Source of the DNA: Bauldia sp963759235
Lineage (GTDB): Bacteria; Pseudomonadota; Alphaproteobacteria; Rhizobiales; Kaistiaceae
Length of the DNA: 64,000 bases
NCBI GenBank assembly: GCA_963759235.1
Contig: CAVWYO010000009.1
Coordinates: 62,001-126,000 of the forward strand
Reading direction: 5' to 3'
In this document: piece by piece, positions 42,401 to 51,566 of the stretch
Position numbering within the stretch: the stretch's first letter is position 1
Layout of the letters: each line of letters begins with the position of its first letter
Made by a program: the position numbers and the translations under genes
The notes under the pieces: generated by a model
Database searches by the model: none
What the model saw: the letters and a program-made list of their open reading frames with translations, nothing else
What the model was told of the DNA's origin: nothing

Positions 42401-42883
42401 GTGGCGTCGGTTACAGTCCCGACGGGCTTTGCGTTTTTCCCTTCGTTTGCGTTTTTCCCTTCGTAGGGCTCGGTCAAACTTCCAATCGCTGATCGCCTCG
42501 CCGAGGAATTGAAAGGTTGCCCCGATCGCCGCTACGATGAAGAAGCCAGACGCGACTACGCCTATTGTGCGCAAAGTGATGGGTTGGTCCGGGTTGATGG
42601 CTTTGGCAGCGTCCAGCCAGTAGGAAATCGCGACCGTCAGAACGGCAACCCAGATCAGCAGCGCCACTACAAAGACAATTCTCCCGAGGAAACGGCCCGT
42701 TGCACCGAAAAGGCGGTCGACCGCCTTTTCAAATTTTCCGGGCGGAGGAGGGGGCCGTTGGGGCTTGACTGGTACGCCGCGGATGGTAAGGCGCAAACCG
42801 ATGTAGAGACCAGCGAGGAGCACGGCGACGACCACAGCGAAGGCGAAAACAACGATAGCGAGCCTGGCCGAATCGAATGCCAT
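42395..42883 (-). CDS. Hypothetical membrane protein with three predicted helices
   Basis: 162 residues, not assigned to a family. Hydrophobic helices are at about 8-30, 68-92 and 106-132, the first preceded by a short polar start (MAFDSAR). A proline-rich linker (PQRPPPPPG) follows helix 1. The C terminus is strongly basic (REKRKRREKRKARR) and probably cytoplasmic. The stop lies at the edge of the HGGxSTG relic on the other strand. It is encoded next to the Clp-fold membrane protein and may belong to the same accessory module, but no shared function can be shown. No strong ribosome binding site was found. Confidence 0.5.
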   Translation of the reverse strand: MAFDSARLAIVVFAFAVVVAVLLAGLYIGLRLTIRGVPVKPQRPPPPPGKFEKAVDRLFGATGRFLGRIVFVVALLIWVAVLTVAISYWLDAAKAINPDQPITLRTIGVVASGFFIVAAIGATFQFLGEAISDWKFDRALRREKRKRREKRKARRDCNRRHH

Positions 42884-43016
42884 CTGGACCCCGCAACCCG
42901 CTATTCAAGCGCGGGCATGCCTTCCCGCGCGCTCCTCGGTCCCGTCTTTAGACCCGCATCAGATCAAATTGGCAGGCGGCGTTGGTTCGCCTATTCCGCC
43001 GCCTTGCGTTGATAGG

Positions 43017-44651
43017 TCACTGAGCACTTGTCATGCTGACGAAGTCCGCTCTCAACCGAGCTCCTCTGGCGCCACGCATTGCCAACATGGCCTTCATAAA
43101 GGTGATAAGAGCCGGGCATAAATCGCGATCGTCGGCTTTCTGGTCTGCCAAGGCGTCAAAGTACCGCTGCGGCACGCCGTTGCGCTCCATAGTATTTCGA
43201 AGAGCGGCCCAATCTTTGTCTGTCGCTTTTTCGCGGTCTTCTGGCCGGTCCAAAGACGCAGCGATTGTGTTTAATATCGATGACGCAACATCATTTAGCT
43301 GTCCTTCATAAGATTGATAACCCGCTAAGGCAATAGGGCCCTGAACAGCAAGCTTATTGCATACCGTGTATCCACTCTTTTCAAGAACCGACTCATGCAA
43401 CTCAACAATGTATTCAAGCGCAGTTCTAATTTCTCTATCGGGCGCTCTAACGATAGAAGCTGCGTAGAGTTTTCGCAATGAAGCAACTTGATCGAATACA
43501 AGAGAAATGATTTGTTCTTCGGTTAAATCTGACTGCATCGCAGCAACGACAGAATTAAGGAGTCGGTCAAAATCTTTCGGAAACTTTCTTTGCAGTATTC
43601 GATAAAACTCATACTGACTCAGCAGGAGTTCGGAAATCTGCTGTCGTGAAGTGCCAGACGGCACTCCGGTTGGGTTCGCAATCGCCCCCTCGGAAGCAGG
43701 AAATTGGTCGTCCCGAGCGACGCCCGTTATGGCCCCCGCGCGAAGAAGTTCATCTGCAGTTGGATACCAGACCTTTTCCGGCGGTACGCTCATGCCTCGC
43801 TGAACGAAGGTGCGGTCGAACCCCGTGGAGGTCAAAGTCGCCGCGTATTTGTCCCGCATTGTCTGGAGTTCCTCATCGGACATTCCCGGGAAGTCAGGAG
43901 AATGGAGCCCTAGCTTGCCGAACCTGCCGATCCACCTTTGTGAGCCGCCAGCAAACGCGATCACGCAAGCCGATGTGCATTCGTCCCGAACGTAGGTGGA
44001 AAGGCCGTAGCGCCTAATCAGGTCGAAGACCTCCTCTGCCTCGCCCATCCTGCCTCCGAGGCTGCTCAGCTGGATGTACCGGACTTGGGGCGCCGCATTG
44101 AGGAGCTGGTCCAGTTCTTTGGAGAGTCCAAATTTGAAACCTCCGGATATTCCGACCCCCGATCCGTCACCCAGCAGCGTCAACCTGTAGCTCGGTATGT
44201 CAGGATCGTTCAAGAATGCCATCCGAGCGGCTTCAGTTAGCTGCGGGACTCCGGCATTCAGCAGTGCCGCGACGCTGCGCAACGTTCCAATAACAATGGC
44301 AACTTGGGCTGCCCGAGCCCAGAAAGTAGTTCTCCCAAGACGCTGGCGTTCCCTGGCGTGCCTCGATGCTGACCTCCAGACTCCAACCATTTGCCAGACC
44401 GTAAGCGCAGCAAGACCGCACCACACCGTCATTAGGGAGGCAAAAATTCCCAGCGGATTGAAGGCGCGGGGAGCTGCGTACGAGACCGCGACAACAAGCG
44501 CAGCGGCCAGCAGCGAAACGAGCAGCCCGAATCCCCAATAGCTCACGCCCAGCGAAAACTCGCCGCGCCAGAACATTGCGATGAAGTTCGTCCGCCGGCG
44601 TGCCGAGCGACCTGGCGTAAGGGCCCCATTTGCTGGATCGCGCTGGCTCAT
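43017..44651 (-). CDS. Membrane-anchored Clp/SppA-fold protease-like protein
   Basis: 544 residues from the ATG at 44651, which retains a G-rich ribosome binding site. Three hydrophobic segments at about 36-60, 68-93 and 108-130 anchor the N terminus. Then comes a ClpP/crotonase-like domain with IQLSSLGGRMGEAEEVFDLI, ECTSACVIAFAGGSQRW (likely nucleophile serine in CTSAC) and KLGLHSP (likely catalytic His), the pattern of COG3904-type periplasmic proteins. The last 180 residues are helical and unassigned. GC content is visibly lower than in neighbouring core genes, suggesting transfer. An IS21 element inserted 15-21 nt upstream has probably cut it off from its promoter. Confidence 0.7.
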   Translation of the reverse strand: MSQRDPANGALTPGRSARRRTNFIAMFWRGEFSLGVSYWGFGLLVSLLAAALVVAVSYAAPRAFNPLGIFASLMTVWCGLAALTVWQMVGVWRSASRHARERQRLGRTTFWARAAQVAIVIGTLRSVAALLNAGVPQLTEAARMAFLNDPDIPSYRLTLLGDGSGVGISGGFKFGLSKELDQLLNAAPQVRYIQLSSLGGRMGEAEEVFDLIRRYGLSTYVRDECTSACVIAFAGGSQRWIGRFGKLGLHSPDFPGMSDEELQTMRDKYAATLTSTGFDRTFVQRGMSVPPEKVWYPTADELLRAGAITGVARDDQFPASEGAIANPTGVPSGTSRQQISELLLSQYEFYRILQRKFPKDFDRLLNSVVAAMQSDLTEEQIISLVFDQVASLRKLYAASIVRAPDREIRTALEYIVELHESVLEKSGYTVCNKLAVQGPIALAGYQSYEGQLNDVASSILNTIAASLDRPEDREKATDKDWAALRNTMERNGVPQRYFDALADQKADDRDLCPALITFMKAMLAMRGARGARLRADFVSMTSAQ

Positions 44652-44666
44652 GCGCCCCACCCCCGA

Positions 44667-44672
44667 GGTCGG
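44667..44672. repeat. Target-site duplication, left copy (GGTCGG)
   Basis: The 6 bases directly left of the outer IS21-family element equal the 6 bases directly right of it (49072-49077), as expected for an insertion of this family. Confidence 0.8.
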
Positions 44673-44855
44673 TGTAACTCGGCGTGCAATTTTGACCCCC
44701 TGAGGCGGGGGATCGGCGTCCAAAATTGACCCCCCTGTTTGTGTTGCGAGCAGATGTCAACGCCGGAGCAAAAATGCATCGGCGGGCCGGAGTAAAGATG
44801 CATCAGGCGGCACGGTTGGAAGACCGCGCCGCGGAGGCTTGGCGGAACCCGGCGA

Positions 44856-45650
44856 TCAGGCTTTTTGTGTTTCTTCCGGCAGAGTTTCGACTCCGGCTTG
44901 GCGAGCGCGCCGCTTGCTTTGTTTGAGCCGGTAGCTGTCGCCGTTCATCTCGAGGATGTGGACGTGGTGAGTGAGCCTGTCGAGGAGCGCGCCGGTCAGG
45001 CGCTCGGAGGCGAAGACACCGGTCCACTCGTCGAAGGGCAGGTTTGACGTGACGATAGTGGAGCCGCGCTCGTAGCGCTGGGAGAACACCTCGAACAGCA
45101 GCTCGGCGCCGGTCTGGGAGAGCGGCACGTAGCCGAGTTCGTCGATGATCAGCAGCTTGTATCCGGCGAACTGGCGCTGCAGGCGCAGCAGCCGCTTCTC
45201 GTCGCGGGCCTCGATCAGTTCGTGGACCAGGGCAGCGGCGGTGGTGAAGCCGACCGCGAGGCCCTTCTGACAGGCGGCCAGTCCCAACCCGAGGGCAATG
45301 TGGGTCTTGCCGGTGCCGCTGTTGCCGACCGCGATGATGTTCTCACGACGGGCGACGTACTCCGAGCGGGCGAGTTCCAGCACGAGAGCCTTGTTGAGTG
45401 ACGGCAAGGCCAGGAAGTCGAAGCTGTCGAGACTTTTGACGGCCGGGAACCTGGCCTGCTTGATCCGCCGCTCAACCATCCGCCGTTCGCGCTCGATGAG
45501 CTCCAGTTCGACAAGCCGTAGCAGGTAACGGACATGGTCGACGCCCTCGGCGGCGCACTGCCGGGCGAGCTTGTCGTACTCGCGCAGGAAGGTCGGCAGC
45601 TTGAGCGCCTTGAGGTGATGGGCAAGCAGAAGCTGAGGCGTGTCGCTCAT
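44856..45650 (-). CDS. istB: IS21 helper ATPase IstB (inner element)
   Basis: 264 residues starting MSDTPQLLLAHHLKALKLP. The AAA+ features are clear: Walker A VGNSGTGKTHIALGLG, Walker B LLIIDELGYVPL and the sensor-like STIVTSNLPFDEWTGVF, then LLDRLTHHVHILEMNGDSYR typical of IstB. It assists IstA in target selection and strand transfer. The start overlaps the IstA stop (ATGA), so the two are translationally coupled. No damage is seen. Confidence 0.95.
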   Translation of the reverse strand: MSDTPQLLLAHHLKALKLPTFLREYDKLARQCAAEGVDHVRYLLRLVELELIERERRMVERRIKQARFPAVKSLDSFDFLALPSLNKALVLELARSEYVARRENIIAVGNSGTGKTHIALGLGLAACQKGLAVGFTTAAALVHELIEARDEKRLLRLQRQFAGYKLLIIDELGYVPLSQTGAELLFEVFSQRYERGSTIVTSNLPFDEWTGVFASERLTGALLDRLTHHVHILEMNGDSYRLKQSKRRARQAGVETLPEETQKA

Positions 45651-47146
45651 GACGCCGCCCCGGTGATCAGGTCCATGTAGGCCCTGGCCGAGGTCGTCGC
45701 CACGGTTGCCCGCGGCAGGTAGGGATAGACCGTCAGGTCGAGCCGCGGCGGTCGCCGCTCGATCCGGCACAGCACCAGGTGCTTGACTGCGTCGAAGCCG
45801 ATCGTGCCGCGGGCCATCGCCTCCCTGATTCCGGCGACCACATCGTCGCGGCGGAAGGTCTCCAAAAGACGCAGGACCTGGACGAACTCCCGTTTGCCGC
45901 GCTTGCCCATCCGCGCTTCGAGGAGCCGGCGGAACACGGTAAACTCTTCGGGCAGATCCCAGCCGACCAGCGGCGCCGCCTGATCGAGGGCGCCGATCTT
46001 CTGTTCGAGCAGCGCCAGGTAGTGCAGCGGGTCGAAGACAAAGTCCTCCCGCTCGTAGGAACGGGCATGCCGGGCGATGATCTCGGCGCCGCACGAGATC
46101 ACCACCTTGTCGACATAGCCACGGATCATAACCTCGCGATGGCCATAGGCGGTCGGCACCGAGTAGTCGGTGCCGCGATAGCGTACCAGCGACAGTGAAC
46201 TGACCCGGCCGATCCTCTTCTCGCAGGCGTCGTAGGCTGTCGCCGGCAGGTCGTGGAAGACCGCAAGGTCGCGCGCTAGCCGCTCACCGATCGTCTCTTG
46301 ATGACCGCGCAGCCGATCGCCGAGCCGGCGGCGGCAGTCGTCGACCAGCTTCGCGTTCAGCCCCGCAAAGCTCGCCGCCCGTGGCATCGGCACCAAAAGG
46401 TTCCGCCGGATCCAGCCAACCAGTCCCTCGACCTTGCCTTTATCGTTGCCCTTGCCGGGGCGGCCGAAGCGATCATCAAACAGGTAGTGCGATTGCAACT
46501 CGCTGAAAACCCGCGTCCGCTGTCGTGTTCCGTCACCCAGAATCCGGGCCACGGCGATCCTGGTGTTGTCATAGAGGACCGACTGCGGCACACCGCCGAA
46601 GAACGCGAAGGCCGCCGTGTGGCCGGCGCAAAACGCTTCCGTCGTCTCCGCCGGATAAGCCTGCACAAAGCAGGCATCGCTGTGCGGCAGGTCAAACGCG
46701 AAGAAGTGGATCTTCTGTTCCACCCCGCCGATCTCGGCCAGCGCTTCCCCAAAGTCGGCCTGGGCGTGTCCCGGCTCATGGCTGAGCGGTACGAACACCT
46801 CCCGCTGCCGAAGGCGGCGATCGTGCACGTAATCCTTCACGATCGTCAGCCCGCCGGCAAAGCCGTGCTCGTCTCGAAGACGCTCGAAGATCCGCTTCGA
46901 CGTGTGACGTTGCTTCGCCGGACGGCTCTTATCCTCCTCAAGAATCCGGTCGATGATCCCGATGAACGGGTCCAGCTTCGGGCGCGTCGGCGGCTTGCTC
47001 CGCCGGTAACCCGGCGGCACCGAGAACACCATCATCTTGGAAACCGTCCGAGGGTCGATCCCAAACCGCCGCGCCGCCTCGCGCTGGCTCAATCCCTCAA
47101 TCTGCACCGCATAGCGAACCCGTCCGTAGAGCTCCACGCCCTTCAT
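45647..47146 (-). CDS. istA: IS21 transposase IstA (inner element)
   Basis: 499 residues from the ATG at 47146 with a G-rich ribosome binding site. An N-terminal helix-turn-helix (GLSQREAARRFGIDPRTVSK) precedes the DDE core: QADFGEALAEI (first Asp), SVLYDNTRIAVARI (second Asp) and NDKGKVEGLVGWIRRNLL (Glu). C-terminal segments VRYRGTDYSVPTAYGHREV and YEREDFVFDPLHYLALLEQK follow. All catalytic residues are present, so with IstB the inner element should be capable of transposition. Confidence 0.95.
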   Translation of the reverse strand: MKGVELYGRVRYAVQIEGLSQREAARRFGIDPRTVSKMMVFSVPPGYRRSKPPTRPKLDPFIGIIDRILEEDKSRPAKQRHTSKRIFERLRDEHGFAGGLTIVKDYVHDRRLRQREVFVPLSHEPGHAQADFGEALAEIGGVEQKIHFFAFDLPHSDACFVQAYPAETTEAFCAGHTAAFAFFGGVPQSVLYDNTRIAVARILGDGTRQRTRVFSELQSHYLFDDRFGRPGKGNDKGKVEGLVGWIRRNLLVPMPRAASFAGLNAKLVDDCRRRLGDRLRGHQETIGERLARDLAVFHDLPATAYDACEKRIGRVSSLSLVRYRGTDYSVPTAYGHREVMIRGYVDKVVISCGAEIIARHARSYEREDFVFDPLHYLALLEQKIGALDQAAPLVGWDLPEEFTVFRRLLEARMGKRGKREFVQVLRLLETFRRDDVVAGIREAMARGTIGFDAVKHLVLCRIERRPPRLDLTVYPYLPRATVATTSARAYMDLITGAAS

Positions 47147-47258
47147 CCCCCGCCCCCTGCCGACTCCAGGCAAAAGGCTATCTGCTGCCGGATTTTTACT
47201 CCGGCGCAACCGGACAATCCGGCCGCTTCACTGAGGGATTTTGTCTCCGGCGCTTACA

Positions 47259-48227
47259 GACGCCCATGACCGGGCCTTCGCCTTCTTCAAGGGCACCTGC
47301 ACCCGCGGCATCTACGACAACATGAAGACGGCCGTGGAGACGATCTTCGTCGGCAAGGAGCGCGCCTATAACCGCCGCTTCCTGCAGATGTGCGGGCATT
47401 ATCTGGTCGACCCGGTCGCCTGCACGCCGGCATCGGGCTGGGAGAAGGGGCAGGTCGAGAACCAGGTCGGCAATATCCGTGAGCGCTTCTTCACGCCTCG
47501 CCTTCGGGTGAAGAGCCACGATGAGCTAAACGCCTGGCTCCTCGATCGCTGCATCGGCTACGCCAAGGCGCATCGCCATCCGGAGTTCAAAGACCGCACC
47601 GTCTTCGAGGTGTTCGAAGAGGAACGGCCGAGCCTGGTTCCTTATGCCGGTCGCTTCGACGGCTTCCACGCGGTGCCGGCGTCGGTGTCCAAGACCTGCC
47701 TGGTGCGCTTCGACAACAACCGCTACTCGGTCACCGCCAGTGCCGTCGGCCGCCCAGTCGAGATCCGCGCCTATGCCGATCGCATCGAGCTGCGCCAGGA
47801 AGGGAGGCTGGTCGGCGAGCATGCCCGATCGTTTGGCCGGGACCAGACCGTCTACGACCCCTGGCACTATGTACCGGTTTTGGCCCGCAAGCCCGGGGCC
47901 CTGAGGAACGGCGCTCCCTTCAAGGATTGGCTGCTGCCGTCGGCGATGGAACGCGTGCGGCGCAAACTCGCCGGCTCCGCAGATGGTGACCGCCAAATGG
48001 TCAAGATCCTCAGCGCGGTTCTGACCGACGGCTTGCCCGCGGTCGAAGCCGCCTGCACTGAGGCGCTGCGCGAGAGTGTCTACTCCGCTGACGTCATCCT
48101 CAACATCCTCGCCCGGCAACGCGAGCCGGTCACCCCGATCACGGTCATGACCCCGGAGGCGCTGCGGCTCAGGCACGAGCCCGATGCCGACTGCGCCCGT
48201 TACGACAGGCTGAGGAGGGCCGAGTGA
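47259..48227 (+). pseudogene. istA: IstA of the outer IS21 element, 5' half missing
   Basis: The sequence starts mid-domain at DAHDRAFAFFKGTCTRGIYD, exactly at the edge of the inner element, and runs to a normal C terminus over 322 codons. The second catalytic Asp (YDNMKTAVETIF) and the Glu (GWEKGQVENQVGNIRERFF) remain, but the helix-turn-helix and first Asp are lost. It therefore cannot act alone. Its sequence is clearly different from the inner IstA, showing that two distinct IS21 types are nested. Confidence 0.85.
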
Positions 48228-48955
48228 TGGAGCGTTCCGAGATCCTGACCGCCATGGGTGAACTCAAGCTCTACGGCATGAAGAGCGCCTTCGACGAGAT
48301 CATCGCCGTCGCCGTCAAGCGCCAGCACGAGCCCCAGCGCATCGTCGGTGACTTGCTCACCGCCGAGATCGCCGAGAAGCAGGCCCGCTCGATCAAGTAC
48401 CAGATCACCACCGCCAAGCTGCCGCTGGCCAAGGACCTCGACGACTTCGTCTTCGACGGTACCCCAATCAACGAGACCCTGGTCCGCGACCTCGCCGGCG
48501 GCGAGTTCCTTGCCCACCAGCGCAACGTCGTCCTCGTCGGCGGCACCGGCACCGGAAAGACCCACCTCGCCATCGCCATTGCCCGCGCCTGCATCCGCGA
48601 CGGTGCCCGCGGTCGCTTCTTCAATGTCGTCGATCTCGTCAACAAGCTCGAGGCCGAGGGGCGGGCCGGTAGGCAAGGACGCATGGCGGACTACCTGTCC
48701 CGAAAGAACTTCCTCATCCTCGATGAGCTCGGCTATCTGCCGTTTGCCCAGTCCGGCGGCCAGCTCCTCTTCCACCTGATCAGCCGGCTCTACGAGCAGT
48801 CCTCCGTCATCGTCACCACCAACCTCGCCTTCGGCGAATGGCCCAGCGTCTTCGGTGACGCCAAGATGACGACCGCGCTCCTCGATCGCCTCACTCATCA
48901 TTGCGATATCGTCGAAACCGGCAACGAAAGCTGGCGCTTCAAGAACCGCGCCTGA
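48227..48955 (+). CDS. istB: IS21 helper ATPase IstB (outer element)
   Basis: 242 residues from the ATG at 48227, which overlaps the IstA stop (TGATG) and has GAGGAGG 8 nt upstream. Walker A GGTGTGKTHLAIAIA, Walker B FLILDELGYLPF and the C-terminal LLDRLTHHCDIVETGNESWR are complete. It lies in the opposite orientation to the inner element. Without a full partner IstA the protein has no obvious role, although it could act on related elements elsewhere. Confidence 0.93.
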   Translation: MERSEILTAMGELKLYGMKSAFDEIIAVAVKRQHEPQRIVGDLLTAEIAEKQARSIKYQITTAKLPLAKDLDDFVFDGTPINETLVRDLAGGEFLAHQRNVVLVGGTGTGKTHLAIAIARACIRDGARGRFFNVVDLVNKLEAEGRAGRQGRMADYLSRKNFLILDELGYLPFAQSGGQLLFHLISRLYEQSSVIVTTNLAFGEWPSVFGDAKMTTALLDRLTHHCDIVETGNESWRFKNRA

Positions 48956-49071
48956 TCTATCCGCAGCCGCTCGCTCGCTACGGCGCTCCTGATGGCGCGC
49001 TTACTCGCGGCTGCTACCGCGGGGTCAAAATTGGGCGCCGATCCGGGGTCAACATTCGAGGCCGATTGACA

Positions 49072-49077
49072 GGTCGG
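49072..49077. repeat. Target-site duplication, right copy (GGTCGG)
   Basis: Direct repeat of 44667-44672, immediately after the right inverted repeat of the outer IS21 element. Confidence 0.8.
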
Positions 49078-49542
49078 ACGGTAACGCGAAAAGTTGCGAA
49101 CAACCACAGAAGATTGCAGCAAGTCGCGGGTCATGTGTACGAACATTAAGGCGGGAAGCGATGCGACTCGACGAGGAGTCGAGCTGGCCGATGCCCGTTT
49201 TGAGGGATCGCCCAACCGTCCCTAAGGATACATCCAGGTGACAGACCGGGAACTGGCCCAATTCAACGATCTGGAGGCACTCTGCGATCTCATCCTGTCC
49301 ACCACCTTCGGTCGCCGAAGAGACGCGGGCCGGCCGGTATTCGCTGCGCATGCGGGCGCGGCGCGCGCAGGGAAGATCGCCGATGATCTCTTCCAGGCCC
49401 TGCAGGCTCATTCCTCCATCGAACCGCGCCATTTGAGTCGGGTCGACAGGTTACGCACCCGCAGTTGTTAGGTTAATTGTTAGGGTATGATACCGAGTCT
49501 TCAAAAATACACATTTAATATCAATGTGATAGTGAATTGTGC
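49078..49542. other. Island edge next to the tRNA gene, no firm gene
   Basis: Open frames exist on both strands (for example a GTG at 49238 giving 77 residues, and a minus-strand frame from 49432), but none resembles a known family. A short stem CGACTC / GAGTCG lies at 49164-49181. The last 60 bases are AT-rich and abut the tRNA 3' end, as is common at integration sites. The stretch once lay upstream of the Clp-fold gene. Confidence 0.4.
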
Positions 49543-49632
49543 TGGCGGAGAGGGAGGGATTCGAACCCTCGGAACGCTTGCGCGCTCAACGGTTTTCGAG
49601 ACCGCCCCGTTCGACCACTCCGGCACCTCTCC
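49543..49632 (-). tRNA. tRNA-Ser (anticodon CGA)
   Basis: On the minus strand GGAGAGG (5', from 49632) pairs with CCTCTCC before G-CCA (3', to 49543), and the CCA is encoded. The anticodon arm reads GGTCTCGAAAACC with anticodon CGA, followed by a long variable arm (GAGCGCGCAAGCGTTC) and a T arm with GGTTCGAATCC. The 90-nt length and long variable arm are typical of serine tRNAs. Mobile DNA fills the region beyond its 3' end, so it is a candidate integration target. Confidence 0.96.
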
Positions 49633-49844
49633 GTCTGGCGGCCCCTTGGGCGCGCGGACCATACACGAGCCCCGCCGGTCGGAACAAGGCAAGAGATGGG
49701 GGCCGGCAACGCCCCATGCAAACCGGCCGGGCGCGAAAGCGGAGACCGTTCCGCCCGAGTTGGGCCTTCGCTCCAGCCCTTTGATCTTTTCACGTTTCCC
49801 GGGCGGAGCGCGCGCCCCCGCTCGCCCGAGAATGCTCCGGCCGA

Positions 49845-51566
49845 TCAGCCGATCGGGCCGCCGCGCGGATGCTTGCGGAGAAAATCGAAATCGCAGCCGT
49901 CCTCGGCCTGGAGCACCTGGTCGAGGTAGAGCTTGAGATAGCCGCGATCGGCGCCCGGCATCGCCGGCGGCCGCCATTTCGCCCGTCGCTCGGCAAGGGT
50001 CGTTTCACGGACGAGGAGGTCGATCCGCCCCGCCTCGACGTCGAGGGTGATCTGGTCGCCGTCCTCGACCAGCGCCAGCGGCCCGCCGACCGCCGCCTCT
50101 GGGCTGATATGGAGGACGATGGTGCCGAAGGCGGTGCCGCTCATCCTGGCGTCGGAGATGCGGACCATGTCCTTGACGCCGGCCGCCGCGAGCTTCTTCG
50201 GGACAGGGATGTAGCCGGCCTCGGGCATCCCCGGCGCACCCTTCGGACCGGCATTCTTGAGGACGAGAATGTCGTCGGCGGCGACGTCGAGGTCGGGCGA
50301 ATCGATCCGCTCGGCGAGGTCGGCGAGCGAGCCGAAGACCACGGCCCGGCCGGTATGTTTCAGGAGCGCCGGCGTGGCGGCCGACTGCTTGATCACCGCG
50401 CCGTTCGGCGCGAGGTTGCCGGCAAGCATGCGGATGCCGCCGCCCTGGTGGACCGGATCGGCAAGCGGGCGCACCACCTCCTGCGGCCAGGGGGAAGGCG
50501 CGGCGGCGATGTCCTCGCCGAGGGTGCGGCCGCTGACCGTCGGGGCGCTCGTGTCGAGCATCGCCTCGATCTCGCGGAGGACCGGCGTCAGGCCGCCGGC
50601 CTTGTCGAGGTCCTCCATATAGTGCCGGCCTGAAGGCTTGAGGTCGACCAGCACCGGGGTCTCGGCGCCCATCCGGTCGAAAGCGGCGAGGTCGATGTCG
50701 ATGCCGAGCCGGCCGGCGATGGCGGCGAGGTGGATCAGCCCGTTGGTCGAGCCGCCGATCGCCTGCAGCACCCGCAACGCATTGGCGAAGGCCGCCTCGG
50801 TCATGACGGCGCTTGGCCTCAGCCCTTCGGCGGCAAGCGCCACGGCGCGGGCGCCGGTCGCTTCCGCGTGGCGGAGCCGGTCGGCATTGACCGCCGGGAT
50901 CGCCGCGCCGCCGGGCAGCATCATGCCGAGCGCCTCGGTCAACAGCGCCATGGTGCTCGCCGTGCCCATCACCATGCAGGTGCCGGGGCCGGGGGCGAGC
51001 TTGCCGCCGATCTCCTCGGTTTCGGCCGCGCTCAGCTTGCCGGCGCGGTGCATCGCCCAGAAGCGCCGGCAGTCGGTACAGGCGCCCAGCCTTTCGCCCC
51101 GGTAGCTGCCGGTGATCATCGGGCCGGTGACTTCCATGATCGCCGGCACGTCGGCGCTCGCCGCCGCCATCAGCAGCGCCGGCACGGTCTTGTCGCAGCC
51201 GCCGATCAGCACCACCGAATCCATCGGCTGGGCGCGGATCATCTCCTCGGCGTCCATCGCCATCAGGTTGCGCAGGAACATCGAGGTCGGATGGGCGAAG
51301 GATTCGTGGATCGAGATGACGGGGAAGGGGATCGGCAGGCCGCCGGCGAGCATGACGCCGCGCTTGATCGCCTCGATCAGGTCGGGGACGTTGCGGTGGC
51401 AGGCGTTGTAGCCGGAGAAGGTGTCGGTGATGCCGACGATCGGACGGTCGAGGGCCGAATCCGAATAGCCCATCGCCTTGATGAAAGCCTTGCGCAGGAA
51501 CAGCGAAAACTCGGCGTCACCGTAATTGGTGAGGCCTTTCCTCATGCCGGAGGACGTGTCGGTCAT
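49845..51566 (-). CDS. IlvD/EDD-family dehydratase, probably a sugar-acid dehydratase
   Basis: 573 residues from the ATG at 51566; no good ribosome binding site is seen and a second ATG lies at 51545. The cysteines for the iron-sulfur cluster are present in GYNACHRNVPDL, LIGGCDKTVPALL and GACTDCRRFW. Other marks are RNLMAMDAEEMIRAQPMDSV, GPGTCMVMGTASTMA and RISDARMSGTAFGT. NACHRN and RAQPMD favour the arabonate/xylonate-type branch over IlvD proper. It would remove water from an aldonic acid to give a 2-keto-3-deoxy acid. No other sugar-acid genes are adjacent, so the substrate is open. Confidence 0.9.
   Translation of the reverse strand: MTDTSSGMRKGLTNYGDAEFSLFLRKAFIKAMGYSDSALDRPIVGITDTFSGYNACHRNVPDLIEAIKRGVMLAGGLPIPFPVISIHESFAHPTSMFLRNLMAMDAEEMIRAQPMDSVVLIGGCDKTVPALLMAAASADVPAIMEVTGPMITGSYRGERLGACTDCRRFWAMHRAGKLSAAETEEIGGKLAPGPGTCMVMGTASTMALLTEALGMMLPGGAAIPAVNADRLRHAEATGARAVALAAEGLRPSAVMTEAAFANALRVLQAIGGSTNGLIHLAAIAGRLGIDIDLAAFDRMGAETPVLVDLKPSGRHYMEDLDKAGGLTPVLREIEAMLDTSAPTVSGRTLGEDIAAAPSPWPQEVVRPLADPVHQGGGIRMLAGNLAPNGAVIKQSAATPALLKHTGRAVVFGSLADLAERIDSPDLDVAADDILVLKNAGPKGAPGMPEAGYIPVPKKLAAAGVKDMVRISDARMSGTAFGTIVLHISPEAAVGGPLALVEDGDQITLDVEAGRIDLLVRETTLAERRAKWRPPAMPGADRGYLKLYLDQVLQAEDGCDFDFLRKHPRGGPIG

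Larger units (their letters stand above)
44755..47258 (-). mobile_element. Inner IS21-family element, complete (2504 bp)
   Basis: The left end reads TGTCAACGCCGGAGCAAAAA and the right end, read inward, TGTAAGCGCCGGAGACAAAA, followed by further CCGGAGTAAA repeats at both ends (for example 44787-44805). These multiple terminal repeats are typical IstA-binding sites. Intact istA and istB overlap by 4 nt inside. No target duplication is visible (left flank GCAGA, right flank GACGC), and part of the outer istA is gone, so a deletion accompanied or followed insertion. Confidence 0.85.
44673..49071. mobile_element. Outer IS21-family element, interrupted by a second IS21-family element
   Basis: The ends are related inverted repeats: TGTAACTCGGCGTGCAATTT on the left (44673) and TGTCAATCGGCCTCGAATGT read inward from the right (49071). 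Each is followed by TTGACCCC and a second copy of the GATCGGCG-CCAA-ATTGACCCC block. A 6-bp direct repeat GGTCGG flanks it. Its istA is missing the first half and its istB is complete. The missing part coincides with the insertion point of the inner element (44755-47258), so the outer copy is not self-mobile. Confidence 0.85.

Noticed and set aside
49238..49471. A 77-codon plus-strand frame starting with GTG
   Set aside because: No family resemblance and a weak ribosome binding site; a minus-strand frame over the same bases is equally open, so neither can be preferred.
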